64,000 nucleotides of DNA from Collinsella sp. (lineage in GTDB: Bacteria > Actinomycetota > Coriobacteriia > Coriobacteriales > Coriobacteriaceae), in the NCBI GenBank assembly GCA_031296755.1, contig JAUMMZ010000021.1, positions 62,001 through 126,000 of the forward strand, read 5' to 3'. Of the stretch, positions 43,063-52,144 are shown piece after piece; position 1 is the stretch's first letter, and every line of letters begins with the position of its first letter. The translations under genes were made by a program, and so were the position numbers. Below the pieces are notes generated by a model. It made no database searches, had not been told where the DNA came from, and worked only from the letters and a program-made list of their open reading frames with translations.

Positions 43063-44844
43063 ATGCTGCTTACGCAAACGACAACGCCCGAGGACGTCAA
43101 GGCTCTCGACCGCGCCGAGCTTCCGCTGCTCTGCGGCGAGATTCGCCACGCCATCCTCGAAAGCTCCGCCGCCGTCGGCGGGCACGTTGCCCCCAACTTG
43201 GGCGTCGTTGAGCTCACGGTCGCGCTCCATCGCGTGTTTAACTCCCCCACCGACAAAATTGTCTTTGACGTGTCGCACCAGACCTACGCCCACAAGGCGC
43301 TAACCGGGCGCGCGTACACCTATATCAATCCGGAACGTTATGGTGAGGCTTCTGGCTTTGCCAATCCCAACGAGTCCGAGCACGACCTGTTCGCCATGGG
43401 CCACACCTCCACGTCGGTGAGCCTGGGCTGTGGCCTGGCGCACGCTCGCGACCTGGCGGGCGACACGTATAACGTCATCACCATCATTGGCGACGGCTCG
43501 CTTTCGGGCGGCTTGGCGTTTGAGGGCTTCAACAATGCCGCCGAACTCGACAGCAACCTGATCATCATCGTCAACGATAACGACCAGTCCATCGCCGAGA
43601 ACCACGGTGGCCTCTATCGCAATCTGGCCGAGCTGCGCACCAGCAACGGCACCTGTGAGCGCAACGTTTTCCGCGCGATGGGACTCGACTACCGTTATTT
43701 GGACGCCGGCAACGACGTTTTGGCCCTGGTCGACGCGCTGCAGGAACTGCGCAATATCGATCATCCCATCGTGCTGCACGTCTCCACCGCCAAGGGCAAG
43801 GGCTTTGAGCCGGCCCAGAGCGACCCCGAACGCTGGCACCACGTGGGTCCGTTTGACATGGCGACTGGGCGCAAGCTCTGCCCGGGCCATCCGAGCGAGC
43901 CCGCACCGCGCACCTATGCCGATATTACGGGCGAGGCGCTCAGCACCGCCATCGAGCGCGATTCGCAGGTCGTGGGCATCACGGCCGCCACGCCCTACAT
44001 CATGGGCTTTACGCCCGAGCTTCGCGCTGCGGCCGGCAAGCAGTTTGTCGACGTGGGCATTGCCGAGGAGCACGCTGTGACCTTTGCCACCGCGCTTGCG
44101 CGCTCGGGCGCCAAGCCAGTCTTTGGTGTGTACGGCACGTTTTTGCAGCGCGCCTACGACGAGCTGTGGCACGACCTGTGCCTCAACGATGCCCCCGCAA
44201 CCATCTTGGTGTTTGGCGCGTCGATCTTTGGCACCACATCCGAGACGCACCTCTCGTTCTTTGATATTTCCATGCTGGGCGCTCTTCCCAACATGCGCTA
44301 CTTGGCGCCGGCCTGCATGGAGGAATACCTGTCCATGCTGAGCTGGTCGCTCGACCACCGCGAGCATCCCGTGGCGATCCGCGTACCGGGCATTGGCCTG
44401 GTTAGCCGCCCCGATTTGGCGCCCGCCGAGGACACCGACTACAGCGCCGTTCGCTACAACGTGGTGCGCCAGGGCCGCGACGTTGCCGTGCTCGCGCTCG
44501 GCGATTTCTTTGAGCTAGGCGAGCGTGTGGCAAACCGCTTGGCCGCCGAGTACGGTATCGAAGCCACGCTCGTCAACCCGCGCTTCGCAACCGAGCTCGA
44601 CCGCGAGTTCCTCGACAGCCTTGCCGCCGAGCATCGCGTCGTCGTCACCCTCGAGGACGGCATCTTGGACGGCGGCTGGGGCGAGCGCGTGGCGTGCTAC
44701 CTGGCCTGCACGCCCGTGCGCACGCGCACCTTCGGCATCGCCAAGGGCTTCCCCGACCGCTACGACCCCAACGAACTGCTCGCGCAGAACGACATGACGG
44801 TCGAGAATATGGCCGCCGAAGCCGTGAGACTACTCAACAAGTAA
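43063..44844 (+). CDS. dxs: 1-deoxy-D-xylulose-5-phosphate synthase
   Basis: 593 residues, slightly shorter than the usual 620. The thiamine-diphosphate motif GDGSLSGGLAFEGFNNAAELDSNLIIIVNDN is clear, with HTSTSVSLGCGLAHARDL before it and the transketolase-type DVGIAEEHAVTFATALA in the pyrimidine domain; a C-terminal transketolase domain follows. It condenses pyruvate and glyceraldehyde-3-phosphate for MEP-pathway isoprenoids, thiamine and pyridoxal. The N-terminus is short (DRAELPLLCGEIRHAIL) compared with E. coli. Monocistronic with its own terminator. Confidence 0.93.
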   Translation: MLLTQTTTPEDVKALDRAELPLLCGEIRHAILESSAAVGGHVAPNLGVVELTVALHRVFNSPTDKIVFDVSHQTYAHKALTGRAYTYINPERYGEASGFANPNESEHDLFAMGHTSTSVSLGCGLAHARDLAGDTYNVITIIGDGSLSGGLAFEGFNNAAELDSNLIIIVNDNDQSIAENHGGLYRNLAELRTSNGTCERNVFRAMGLDYRYLDAGNDVLALVDALQELRNIDHPIVLHVSTAKGKGFEPAQSDPERWHHVGPFDMATGRKLCPGHPSEPAPRTYADITGEALSTAIERDSQVVGITAATPYIMGFTPELRAAAGKQFVDVGIAEEHAVTFATALARSGAKPVFGVYGTFLQRAYDELWHDLCLNDAPATILVFGASIFGTTSETHLSFFDISMLGALPNMRYLAPACMEEYLSMLSWSLDHREHPVAIRVPGIGLVSRPDLAPAEDTDYSAVRYNVVRQGRDVAVLALGDFFELGERVANRLAAEYGIEATLVNPRFATELDREFLDSLAAEHRVVVTLEDGILDGGWGERVACYLACTPVRTRTFGIAKGFPDRYDPNELLAQNDMTVENMAAEAVRLLNK

Positions 44845-44845
44845 G

Positions 44846-44884
44846 AAAACCTCCGCAAGGGAAGCACCCCTGCGGAGGTTTTTA
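44846..44884 (+). terminator. Terminator of dxs
   Basis: AAAACCTCCGCA-AGGGAAGCACCCC-TGCGGAGGTTTTT, immediately after the stop codon. Confidence 0.95.
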
Positions 44885-44900
44885 TTTTCGCGACGCGATT

Positions 44901-45119
44901 ATCTCAATCTGTAACATCTAGGGCCCGAATTTCCGTCTAACTGTTACAGATCTAGATAAGATATCGTAGTCCCAGACCTTTGTCTCAATCTGTAACAGAT
45001 AGGGACCTTTTGACCGTCCAGATGTTACAGATTGAGACATTCGAATTCCCCTGAAGAGAGAATCTCGATCTGTAACAGGTAGAACCCATTTCCTCGTCTA
45101 ACTGTTACAGATTGAGACA
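44901..45119. repeat. Three tandem palindromic units, about 81-bp period
   Basis: TCTCAATCTGTAACA begins at 44902 and 44983, and TCTCGATCTGTAACA at 45063. Each is followed 25-30 bp later by an inverted partner CTGTTACAGAT(TGAGACA). Units 44902-44962, 44981-45039 and 45063-45119 are thus three imperfect palindromes separated by unrelated spacers. The outer half-sites are well conserved and the inner 25 bp vary. No coding frame. They fill the gap between the dxs terminator and the amino-acid transporter promoter (45281), together with a GGGACAG-core palindrome at 45204. Confidence 0.85.
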
Positions 45120-45203
45120 AAGCAGCAAGGCATGCCGCCGCACCGACCATGCCGTCTGCAAAGCGTTATCTCAGCTGCAATAAGCGACGTTTACCCAGAT
45201 AAA

Positions 45204-45238
45204 ACCTGCCAAAATAAACCTGTCCCTTTTTGGTAGGT
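45204..45238. repeat. Short palindromic repeat, GGGACAG-core family (copy 8)
   Basis: ACCTGCCAAAATAAACCTGT followed by CCCTTTTTGGTAGGT, preceded by CCCAGATAAA as in other copies. Located 43 bp before the -35 box of the transporter operon. Confidence 0.85.
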
Positions 45239-45280
45239 ATAATAACCCATAAGACAAGTATGTTTCTGAGTTATTTCGTG

Positions 45281-45310
45281 TTGACCCATTTGAGCGCGAT
45301 AGGGTATAAC
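45281..45310 (+). promoter_or_regulatory. Promoter of the amino-acid ABC transporter operon
   Basis: TTGACC and TATAAC with an 18-base spacer, 44 bp upstream of the start codon at 45354. The ribosome site is AAAGGTG. Confidence 0.7.
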
Positions 45311-45353
45311 TCTACTCAACCGCTAGGGATTTTATTGAGAAAGGTGTTCTACC

Positions 45354-46349
45354 ATGAGCAAGAACCTCTCCCAGCAGGTCGTTCTCGACCGCCGCGGCTT
45401 CGTTGCCGCCACCTTCGCAACCGTCGCCGGCCTTGGTCTTGCCGGCTGCTCCGACACCAGCGCCGAGGCCGACAAGGGTTCCGCCGCCGGCTCCTCCAAG
45501 GGCTCCGAGGATACCGAGGTTTCCGCTACGCTCGATGCCAAGGCATTCGACAAGCTCGTCGACAACGGCCCCAAGGCCGATGACGACGCCATCGCCGCCA
45601 GCACCTGGGCGACGGCCGTCAAGGACGCCGGTGTCTTTAAGATCGGTGGCGTTCAGACCTCCACGCTCTTCTCCCTCCTCAACGAGAAGGACGGTCAGAC
45701 CCGCGGCTTCGACGCCGGTATCGCACAGCTCCTGTCCAACTACATCCTGGGCGAGAACAAGGTCGAGATCACCCAGGTGACCTCGGACACGCGCGAGTCC
45801 GTCCTGCAGAACGGCCAGGTCGACGCCGTCTTTGCCACCTACACCATCACTGACGAGCGCAAGAAGCTCGTATCCTTTGCCGGTCCCTACTACTACACCC
45901 AGCAGGCCATCCTGGTGCTCGCCGATAACGACGACATCAAGGGCGTCGACGACCTGGCCGACAAGAACGTCGCCGTCCAGTCCGGCTCCAACGGCCCCGC
46001 CATCCTGGAGGAGTTCGCCCCCAAGGCCAGCCAGCAGGAGTTCAAGACCGACGAGGAAGCCCGCCAGGCACTCCAGCAGGGTCGTGTTGACGCCTACGTC
46101 ATCGACAACAACATGCAGCAGAGCGCCCTGGTCCGCGAGCCCGGCAAGTACAAGATTGCCGGCAAGCCCTTCGGCAGCAAGGAGCCCTACGGCATCGGTC
46201 TGCCGCTCGATTCCGACGGTGTCGCCTTTGTCAACGACTTCCTTAAGAAGATCGAGGACGACGGCACCTGGACCGAGCTGTGGCAGATCTGCATCGGCGA
46301 CCGTACGGGTGACACCAATGTTCCCGAGCTGCCCGAGATCGGCGCCTAG
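45354..46349 (+). CDS. Amino-acid ABC transporter substrate-binding lipoprotein
   Basis: 331 residues. The N-terminus VVLDRRGFVAATFATVAGLG then LAGC combines a twin-arginine (R13 R14) with a lipobox (Cys32), suggesting Tat export and Lgt lipidation. A flexible Ser/Asp-rich linker precedes a SBP_bac_3 domain (FKIGGVQTSTLFSLLNEKDG, GFDAGIAQLLSNYI, SFAGPYYYTQQAILV). The closest type is the GluB-like binding protein of glutamate/polar amino acid importers. It heads an operon with two permeases and an ATPase; the attenuator hairpin after it fits a binding protein made in excess. Confidence 0.9.
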   Translation: MSKNLSQQVVLDRRGFVAATFATVAGLGLAGCSDTSAEADKGSAAGSSKGSEDTEVSATLDAKAFDKLVDNGPKADDDAIAASTWATAVKDAGVFKIGGVQTSTLFSLLNEKDGQTRGFDAGIAQLLSNYILGENKVEITQVTSDTRESVLQNGQVDAVFATYTITDERKKLVSFAGPYYYTQQAILVLADNDDIKGVDDLADKNVAVQSGSNGPAILEEFAPKASQQEFKTDEEARQALQQGRVDAYVIDNNMQQSALVREPGKYKIAGKPFGSKEPYGIGLPLDSDGVAFVNDFLKKIEDDGTWTELWQICIGDRTGDTNVPELPEIGA

Positions 46350-46437
46350 GCAGCGAGCCTGGTAACAGCCGCAACGAAACCATACGGAAACGCATGATGC
46401 GCTTTATTGCGGTAAACTGTTTCCTCACTGAGTTGTC

Positions 46438-46466
46438 GGGGCTTCCGTACACGCGGGAGCCCCTTT
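46438..46466 (+). terminator. Attenuator-like hairpin between binding protein and permease
   Basis: GGGGCTTCCG-TACACG-CGGGAGCCCC followed by TTTCC, 22 bp before the first permease gene. A partial terminator here would make more binding protein than permease, a common arrangement. Confidence 0.7.
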
Positions 46467-46487
46467 CCTTATCGGCGGGAGGTCCGC

Positions 46488-47147
46488 ATGAGTCTCTCCG
46501 AGCTCTGGTCGCTCTATGGCCAGAACTATATCGACGCGCTGCTAGCAACCTGGGGCATGACGCTTGAATCGTTTGTCATCGCCATGGTGCTGGCCGTCGC
46601 CGTCACCGTGATGCGCGTGTCGCCGCTCAAGCCGCTGCGCGTCTTTGGCGACCTGTATGTCCAGGTCTTCCGTAACATCCCTGGCATCGCGCTGCTCATA
46701 ATCGTCGTCTATGCGCTGCCGCCGCTCAAGGTCGTCCTGCCCTACCGCACCTGCGTTATCGTCGCCACAGTCCTTTTGGGCTCGGCCTTTGGTTCCGAAA
46801 ACTTTATGAGCGGCATCAACACCGTCGGCGTCGGCCAGGTCGAAGCCGCACGTTCGCTCGGCATGAGCTTCAGCCGTATCCTCGCCAAGATCGTGATTCC
46901 ACAGGCACTGCGTTCGAGCGTGCTGCCCATGACCAACCTCTTTATCGCCGTCATGCTCACTACCGCCTTGGGCAGCCAGGTGCCGCTTAAACCGCAGGAG
47001 CTCACCGGCGTGGTGAGCTACATCAATACCCGCTCGCTCGGCGGCGTCGCCGCGTTCTTTATCTCGGCGCTCGGCTACCTGGGCACGGCCTTTGTGGTGA
47101 GCCACATTGGCAACTATATCGATAAGAAGGTGAGGATCCTCCGATGA
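46488..47147 (+). CDS. Amino-acid ABC transporter permease 1
   Basis: 219 residues with about five membrane helices. The His/Glu/Gln/Arg/opine-type permease region (WGMTLESFVIAMVLAVAVTVMR) and the EAA loop (VGQVEAARSLGMSFSRILAKIVIPQALR) mark it as a polar-amino-acid permease, corresponding to GluC. It overlaps the second permease by four bases (ATGA). Confidence 0.93.
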   Translation: MSLSELWSLYGQNYIDALLATWGMTLESFVIAMVLAVAVTVMRVSPLKPLRVFGDLYVQVFRNIPGIALLIIVVYALPPLKVVLPYRTCVIVATVLLGSAFGSENFMSGINTVGVGQVEAARSLGMSFSRILAKIVIPQALRSSVLPMTNLFIAVMLTTALGSQVPLKPQELTGVVSYINTRSLGGVAAFFISALGYLGTAFVVSHIGNYIDKKVRILR

Positions 47148-47977
47148 GCAAGCATTCCTCCCCTGCACTTACCATGCGCGATGCACTCTACGAGGCTCCC
47201 GGCCCCAAGATGCGCGCCAAGATTCGCATCGGCACCGCTATCTCACTCGTCGCCGTGGCCGCGCTCGTCGCCCTAGTGCTACAGCGCTTTTATGTGACCG
47301 GCCAGCTTTCGGTCCACTATTGGTATTTCTTTACGCACCTCACCACCTTGAAGTTCCTACTTGCCGGCTTTGAGGGCACCGTTAAAGTCGCACTCACCGC
47401 TGGCGCCATCGCGCTGGTGCTGGGCTTAGGCCTTATGCTCGGCCGCACGAGCGACATTAAGCCGCTGCAGCTGGCCTGCCGTGTGCTCACCGACTTCTTC
47501 CGCGGCGTGCCGAGCCTGCTGTTCATCTACTTCTTCTTTTTGGTGCTGCCTCAGTACAAGATTGCGCTGCCGTCGTTTTGGATGCTCACGCTTCCTGTCG
47601 CGCTCGCTGCAGCCGGCGTACTTGCCGAGATCTTCCGTGCCGGCGTCAACGCCGTGCCGCGCGGCCAGGTCGAAGCCGCCCAGGCGCTCGGTCTCTCCAA
47701 GGCTAAAATCACCTTTAAAATCGTATTGCCGCAGGCTATTCGATTTATCATTCCGTCGTTGATTTCGCAGCTTGTGGTCGTGGTCAAGGACACCACCGTC
47801 GCCTATGTGGTGAGCTACCCCGACCTCATGCAAAACGCCCGCGTGCTCATTACCAACTACGACGCTCTCGTGTCGGTCTACCTGGTAATCGCGGTCATCT
47901 ATATCCTCATCAACGTCGCGATCAACAAGGCCGCTGTCTATGTTTCGCACAAGACCGGCGCGACCATCATCCGCTAA
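47144..47977 (+). CDS. Amino-acid ABC transporter permease 2
   Basis: 277 residues. An extra N-terminal segment (about 1-50 with one helix) precedes the permease core. EAA loop: PRGQVEAAQALGLSKAKITFKIVLPQAIR. It corresponds to GluD and forms a heterodimer with permease 1. It ends 36 bp before the ATPase gene. Confidence 0.93.
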   Translation: MSKHSSPALTMRDALYEAPGPKMRAKIRIGTAISLVAVAALVALVLQRFYVTGQLSVHYWYFFTHLTTLKFLLAGFEGTVKVALTAGAIALVLGLGLMLGRTSDIKPLQLACRVLTDFFRGVPSLLFIYFFFLVLPQYKIALPSFWMLTLPVALAAAGVLAEIFRAGVNAVPRGQVEAAQALGLSKAKITFKIVLPQAIRFIIPSLISQLVVVVKDTTVAYVVSYPDLMQNARVLITNYDALVSVYLVIAVIYILINVAINKAAVYVSHKTGATIIR

Positions 47978-48013
47978 CGCTTTACCATTTCGAGTCATAA
48001 GGAGCCGAGCACC

Positions 48014-48778
<765 letters not shown>

Positions 48779-48864
48779 CCCAATTGCCACGCGGGCAAAT
48801 TCATCACCAGCGTTTGTCCCGCGCACCCCTGTGCCATGTCCACCCGGATTCGAAAGCAACACCT

Positions 48865-49674
48865 ATGATCGGAACTCGTACTTCATCGTCCTACACCCCG
48901 CACGTCGACGTCGCCCCCGCCGACCGCCCACTCATCCTCGTCGCACCGCGCTGGGAAGAGGCAGAGCCGTTTTTAACCGAGATGCTCTCCCCCAACGAGG
49001 AAATCGCAAGTGTCTTTGTCGATGCCATCCTTGCCGCTGGCGGCCTGCCGCTGCAGATGTCCATCACCGAGGACATTGAGGTCATCCGTCATTACGTCGA
49101 TATCGCCGACGGCATCGCCATTCCCGGCGGCCCCGATGTCAATCCCAAACGTTGGGGCGACGAGCGTCCTTACGATCCCACGCTGTGCTGCGAGATTCGC
49201 GACCGTTTTGAGTTTAAGCTGGTTAACGAGGTGCTTCGCGCCAAGAAGCCGCTCTTTACCACCTGCCGCGGCACGCAGCTGCTCAACGTCGCCACTGGCG
49301 GCACCCTGTGCATGGACGTGCCGAGCCTGGGCGCTCGCGAGGGCCGCACGCAGTGGCGCCACACCCACGTGCTCAGCGACCCCGTGCATCCCGTCGAGGT
49401 CGTGCCGGGTTCGCTGTTGGAGCGCGCGGTTGGCGGGCACAGGCTGATCCAGACCAACTCCGCACACCACTGCTGCGTCGAGCGTCTGGGTAAAAGCACG
49501 CGCTTGGTCGCCAAGGCAACCGACGGCGTTCCCGAGTGTATCGAAGTCGAAGGCCAGCCGTTCTGCTTGGGTGTGCAATGGCACCCCGAGTACACGTGGA
49601 AGACGCTCGAGACCGACTTTAACCTGTGGAAGTCGTTTGTCGAGGCAGCGGCAAAGGTCAAGCAGGCCCGCTAG
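48865..49674 (+). CDS. Class I glutamine amidotransferase, peptidase C26 (PuuD-like)
   Basis: 269 residues. Gamma-glutamyl-gamma-aminobutyrate hydrolase-type signatures: IPGGPDVNPKRWGDE, nucleophile elbow LFTTCRGTQLLNVATGG (Cys), and the catalytic His-Glu in CLGVQWHPEYTWK. It would hydrolyse gamma-glutamyl amide bonds and release glutamate. The gene follows a glutamate-type transporter by 86 bp, so a related role is possible. Start at 48865 lacks a strong ribosome site; a 27-codon upstream extension is less likely. Confidence 0.87.
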   Translation: MIGTRTSSSYTPHVDVAPADRPLILVAPRWEEAEPFLTEMLSPNEEIASVFVDAILAAGGLPLQMSITEDIEVIRHYVDIADGIAIPGGPDVNPKRWGDERPYDPTLCCEIRDRFEFKLVNEVLRAKKPLFTTCRGTQLLNVATGGTLCMDVPSLGAREGRTQWRHTHVLSDPVHPVEVVPGSLLERAVGGHRLIQTNSAHHCCVERLGKSTRLVAKATDGVPECIEVEGQPFCLGVQWHPEYTWKTLETDFNLWKSFVEAAAKVKQAR

Positions 49675-49824
49675 CCCGCAAACCACTCAGGCTTAAACCT
49701 TCCATGCCAGGGGGGTGTTCCTATAGTTTTGTCAACTGGGCAATGCTGTTTTCGAGATTGAATCGCGACATGCTAACGCCAGGCCTTTCGGCCGATGGGC
49801 TCCAATCTGTTCGGAGCGCTTCGA

Positions 49825-50981
49825 CTAGGCGGCGTAGGGCACCCTGTCCCGCATGATCGCGTAGATGACCTTCAGCCTCTTTCGTGCCAGCGCCTTGAGC
49901 GCCTTGCCGTGCGGCATGCCCCGCTCTCGGCACCTAGCGTAGTAATCGCCCCATCTTCCCTCTGTCCGGGTAAGGCAGTTGCACGAGAATATGAGCAGGT
50001 TCTTCAGCCTCTTGTTGCCTTGGCGCGATGCCGTCACCGAGGAGATCGAGGTCCCCGACTGGCGGTTGCGCGGCGCCAGGCCGCAGTACGACGCGAGCCT
50101 GTCGTGGCTTGGGAAGTCTTCGATATCTATGGAGATCGCGAGCTCGGAAGCGGTTTTGGGGCCGATCCCCGGCACCGTCAGGAGGCATCGGTAGGTATCG
50201 TCGCCCTCGAGGAGGGCGGATATCTCCGCCGTGATCACATCGATCTCCGCCGAGTTCTCGGAGATCCTGCGCGCGAGCAGCCTCACCGCCCGGTCCTCGG
50301 CGGCGATGGCCGCCGCGTCCGGCCTTGTCGAGGAGGCCGTCGAGCGGACGAGGGCCTCGATCTTGCCGCGCGCCGCCCCGCGCGTGAGCGCCGCCGCCCT
50401 GCGGGGCCCGGCGCCGGCCACCGACCAGGCCCCGCCGAGGGATGCCATGAGCCTCAGCTGGGGACCGTCGGACAGGTCGACCAACGCCTCGAAGGCGGGG
50501 CACGATTCCAGCAGGATGCTGCGCAGCCGGTTCTTGCTCCTGGTGTTTTCGCAGGTCAGGAAGTTTCTCTGGGCGGCCAGCGCCCTCGCCGCCGCGACCG
50601 TCGGGCCCGGATCCCCGACCGGCAGGAGTGCGTCGGGGATGCCCAGCGCCGTCTTCGCGATGACCATTGCGTCCCGCTCGTCGGTCTTGGCGTCGCCGGC
50701 GAAGAGCCTGGCGGCCCCGTGTGCCGCGAGTCCCGGCAGGTACGCCGCCGACATCCCGGCCGCCTTGGCGCGGGCGAGCGCGAGGGCGCCTATGTTGCGC
50801 GACTGGTCGACGACCACGAGCGCGTCGGGGAAGCGGCCGAACAGCGAGTCCAGATCGCCCTCCCTGTTCGCGACGGGGCGCTCAGCAGTATCTCGCCGTC
50901 CCGGGTCGCGACGCATGCCCAATGGGACAATTTCCCGACATCGAGCCCGATGACGGCTTCCGGCATTCTAGGTGGTGCCAC
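49825..50981 (-). pseudogene. IS110-family transposase, frameshifted
   Basis: The N-terminal part (VAPPRMPEAVIGLDVGKLSH..., starting at GTG 50981 behind GGAGG) holds the first Asp of the DEDD catalytic site but is in a different frame from the rest. The frames join near 50874-50877, a run of four G on the plus strand, where a one-base change would restore SAPVANREGDLDSLFG. The long second frame carries the KTDERDA motif and the C-terminal IS116/IS110/IS902 domain (LLTVPGIGPKTASELA, YCGLAPRNRQSG). I interpret this as inactivation; programmed shifting is possible but not known in this family. Confidence 0.8.
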
Positions 50982-50997
50982 GGTGTTATCCTCCAAT

Positions 50998-51290
50998 CGG
51001 TAGGCCGATCGGAACCCCTCCCTGCGACACCCACATTACCTGGCCGTGGCGCTTGCGCCCGGCAGTTTCCTATCAGTCGTCCGGAGCGGCGAGCGCCCCC
51101 GGTGGCAACACCCCCCGGGCCCTCTACGGGGCAGGGGCAGACGGCCATCCGGAGGCGCCCGATCGGCGGCCCCTCGGGGCTTGCCCGTATCGTAGGCAAT
51201 GCGCCGAATGCTCGCCATCGAAATTTATCGGTGGCCCACTTCAGACTGTAATGGGCGGACACCAGCCACGGTGCCCGCCCCCCCCTGTAT
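50998..51290 (-). ncRNA. Candidate bridge-RNA region of the IS110 element
   Basis: About 300 bp upstream of the transposase have no coding potential but high GC and strong local pairing, for example CCCCCGGTGGCAACACCCCC near 51100 and GGGCGGACACC-AGCCAC-GGTGCCCGCCC at about 51250-51278. In IS110-group elements the non-coding end before the transposase encodes the bridge RNA that pairs with target and donor. Exact limits and guide loops cannot be read without a covariance model. Confidence 0.4.
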
Positions 51291-51325
51291 TTGGTATGCT
51301 CGGTATGATTATCCCTCACAAACAA

Positions 51326-52144
51326 TCAAAGAAATCTCGACCGCAATCGGTCGACTGTAAAGCAGATGGCAAAAACGCTTGCTACGTTTATTAGGCAGTC
51401 AATTAAAATCGAAACGCATTGACCATCCCCCAACGGGGTCACGCCGCAAATCCACATGAGCATCGAGGACGGTAGCGGAAGCATGGAATTGGCCCCGAGC
51501 TGTATGTAGATCGCTACGACGTTGACAAGCAGCAGCATGCCAATCGGACCGAAGCCGGACCCAAAATAGGAAACAACGATTACGCAAGAAACCACGTATG
51601 CAAGGCAGGCAGCGGCAGCAAGAACAAGTCGATAGCAAAATACATGCAGGTTGAAATACTGCTGAGCATCCAAAACGATTACGCAGTTAAGACAGTACAA
51701 AACGACACTTGACAGGATAAATGCGCCCAAAAGGGCAAAAGAAGACAGCACCACTCGCGCAACGATAGCGCACACACGCTTCCCTCCCCGAGCCTCCGAC
51801 AACCCCCACGGTTCCTCAATAAAGCCCGAACTGACAAAGCGCGGCACAATGCAAGCCGCGATGAACGGAAAGAACAATGCATGAGCCAACGGGGCCACGT
51901 TGAACAGCAGACCGCGGAAAACCTCTGCATTACCAAATAGAAGGACATCCTCTGCCGATAGCCGAAGTGTCGGGTCTGGGAAAAAGCCCAAGAAACTGTT
52001 CTCACGGAGGCTACAGAACCACATCGGGAAAGAATTAAGCTGCAATACCACCATGCACGCATAAATTACCAGGATTAAGGCGTACGCCCATTTGCTCACA
52101 TGCTTCCATTCTGAATGGAGGAATCTTCTAATCTGACGAGTCAT
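51326..52144 (-). CDS. ABC-2 type permease subunit 2 of the peptide cluster
   Basis: 272 residues with six membrane segments, no conserved motif beyond the general ABC-2/lantibiotic-immunity permease layout: short cytoplasmic start, then helices near 20-40, 95-115, 135-160, 180-215, 245-262. It overlaps the preceding permease by 17 bases and is third in the operon ATPase-permease-permease. Base composition is AT-richer than the chromosome around it, suggesting transfer. Likely works with its partners in export of, or self-protection from, the cysteine-rich peptide; this is inference. Confidence 0.65.
   Translation of the reverse strand: MTRQIRRFLHSEWKHVSKWAYALILVIYACMVVLQLNSFPMWFCSLRENSFLGFFPDPTLRLSAEDVLLFGNAEVFRGLLFNVAPLAHALFFPFIAACIVPRFVSSGFIEEPWGLSEARGGKRVCAIVARVVLSSFALLGAFILSSVVLYCLNCVIVLDAQQYFNLHVFCYRLVLAAAACLAYVVSCVIVVSYFGSGFGPIGMLLLVNVVAIYIQLGANSMLPLPSSMLMWICGVTPLGDGQCVSILIDCLINVASVFAICFTVDRLRSRFL

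Larger units (their letters stand above)
49825..51290 (-). mobile_element. IS110-family insertion sequence (ends not resolved)
   Basis: Transposase gene plus its long upstream non-coding region. I could not fix the outer ends or the target core; the true limits may be some tens of bases outside. IS110 elements lack conventional inverted repeats, so ends are not visible without comparison. It separates typical chromosomal genes on the left from an AT-richer cluster on the right. Confidence 0.6.

Noticed and set aside
44901..45119. CRISPR array
   Set aside because: Repeats are palindromic half-sites with an 81-bp period, only three units, repeat-spacer identity not as in CRISPR, and no cas genes nearby.
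50790..50996. Separate small protein starting MEDNTVAPPR
   Set aside because: It is the N-terminal part of the frameshifted IS110 transposase (first catalytic Asp in IGLDVGK), not an independent gene.
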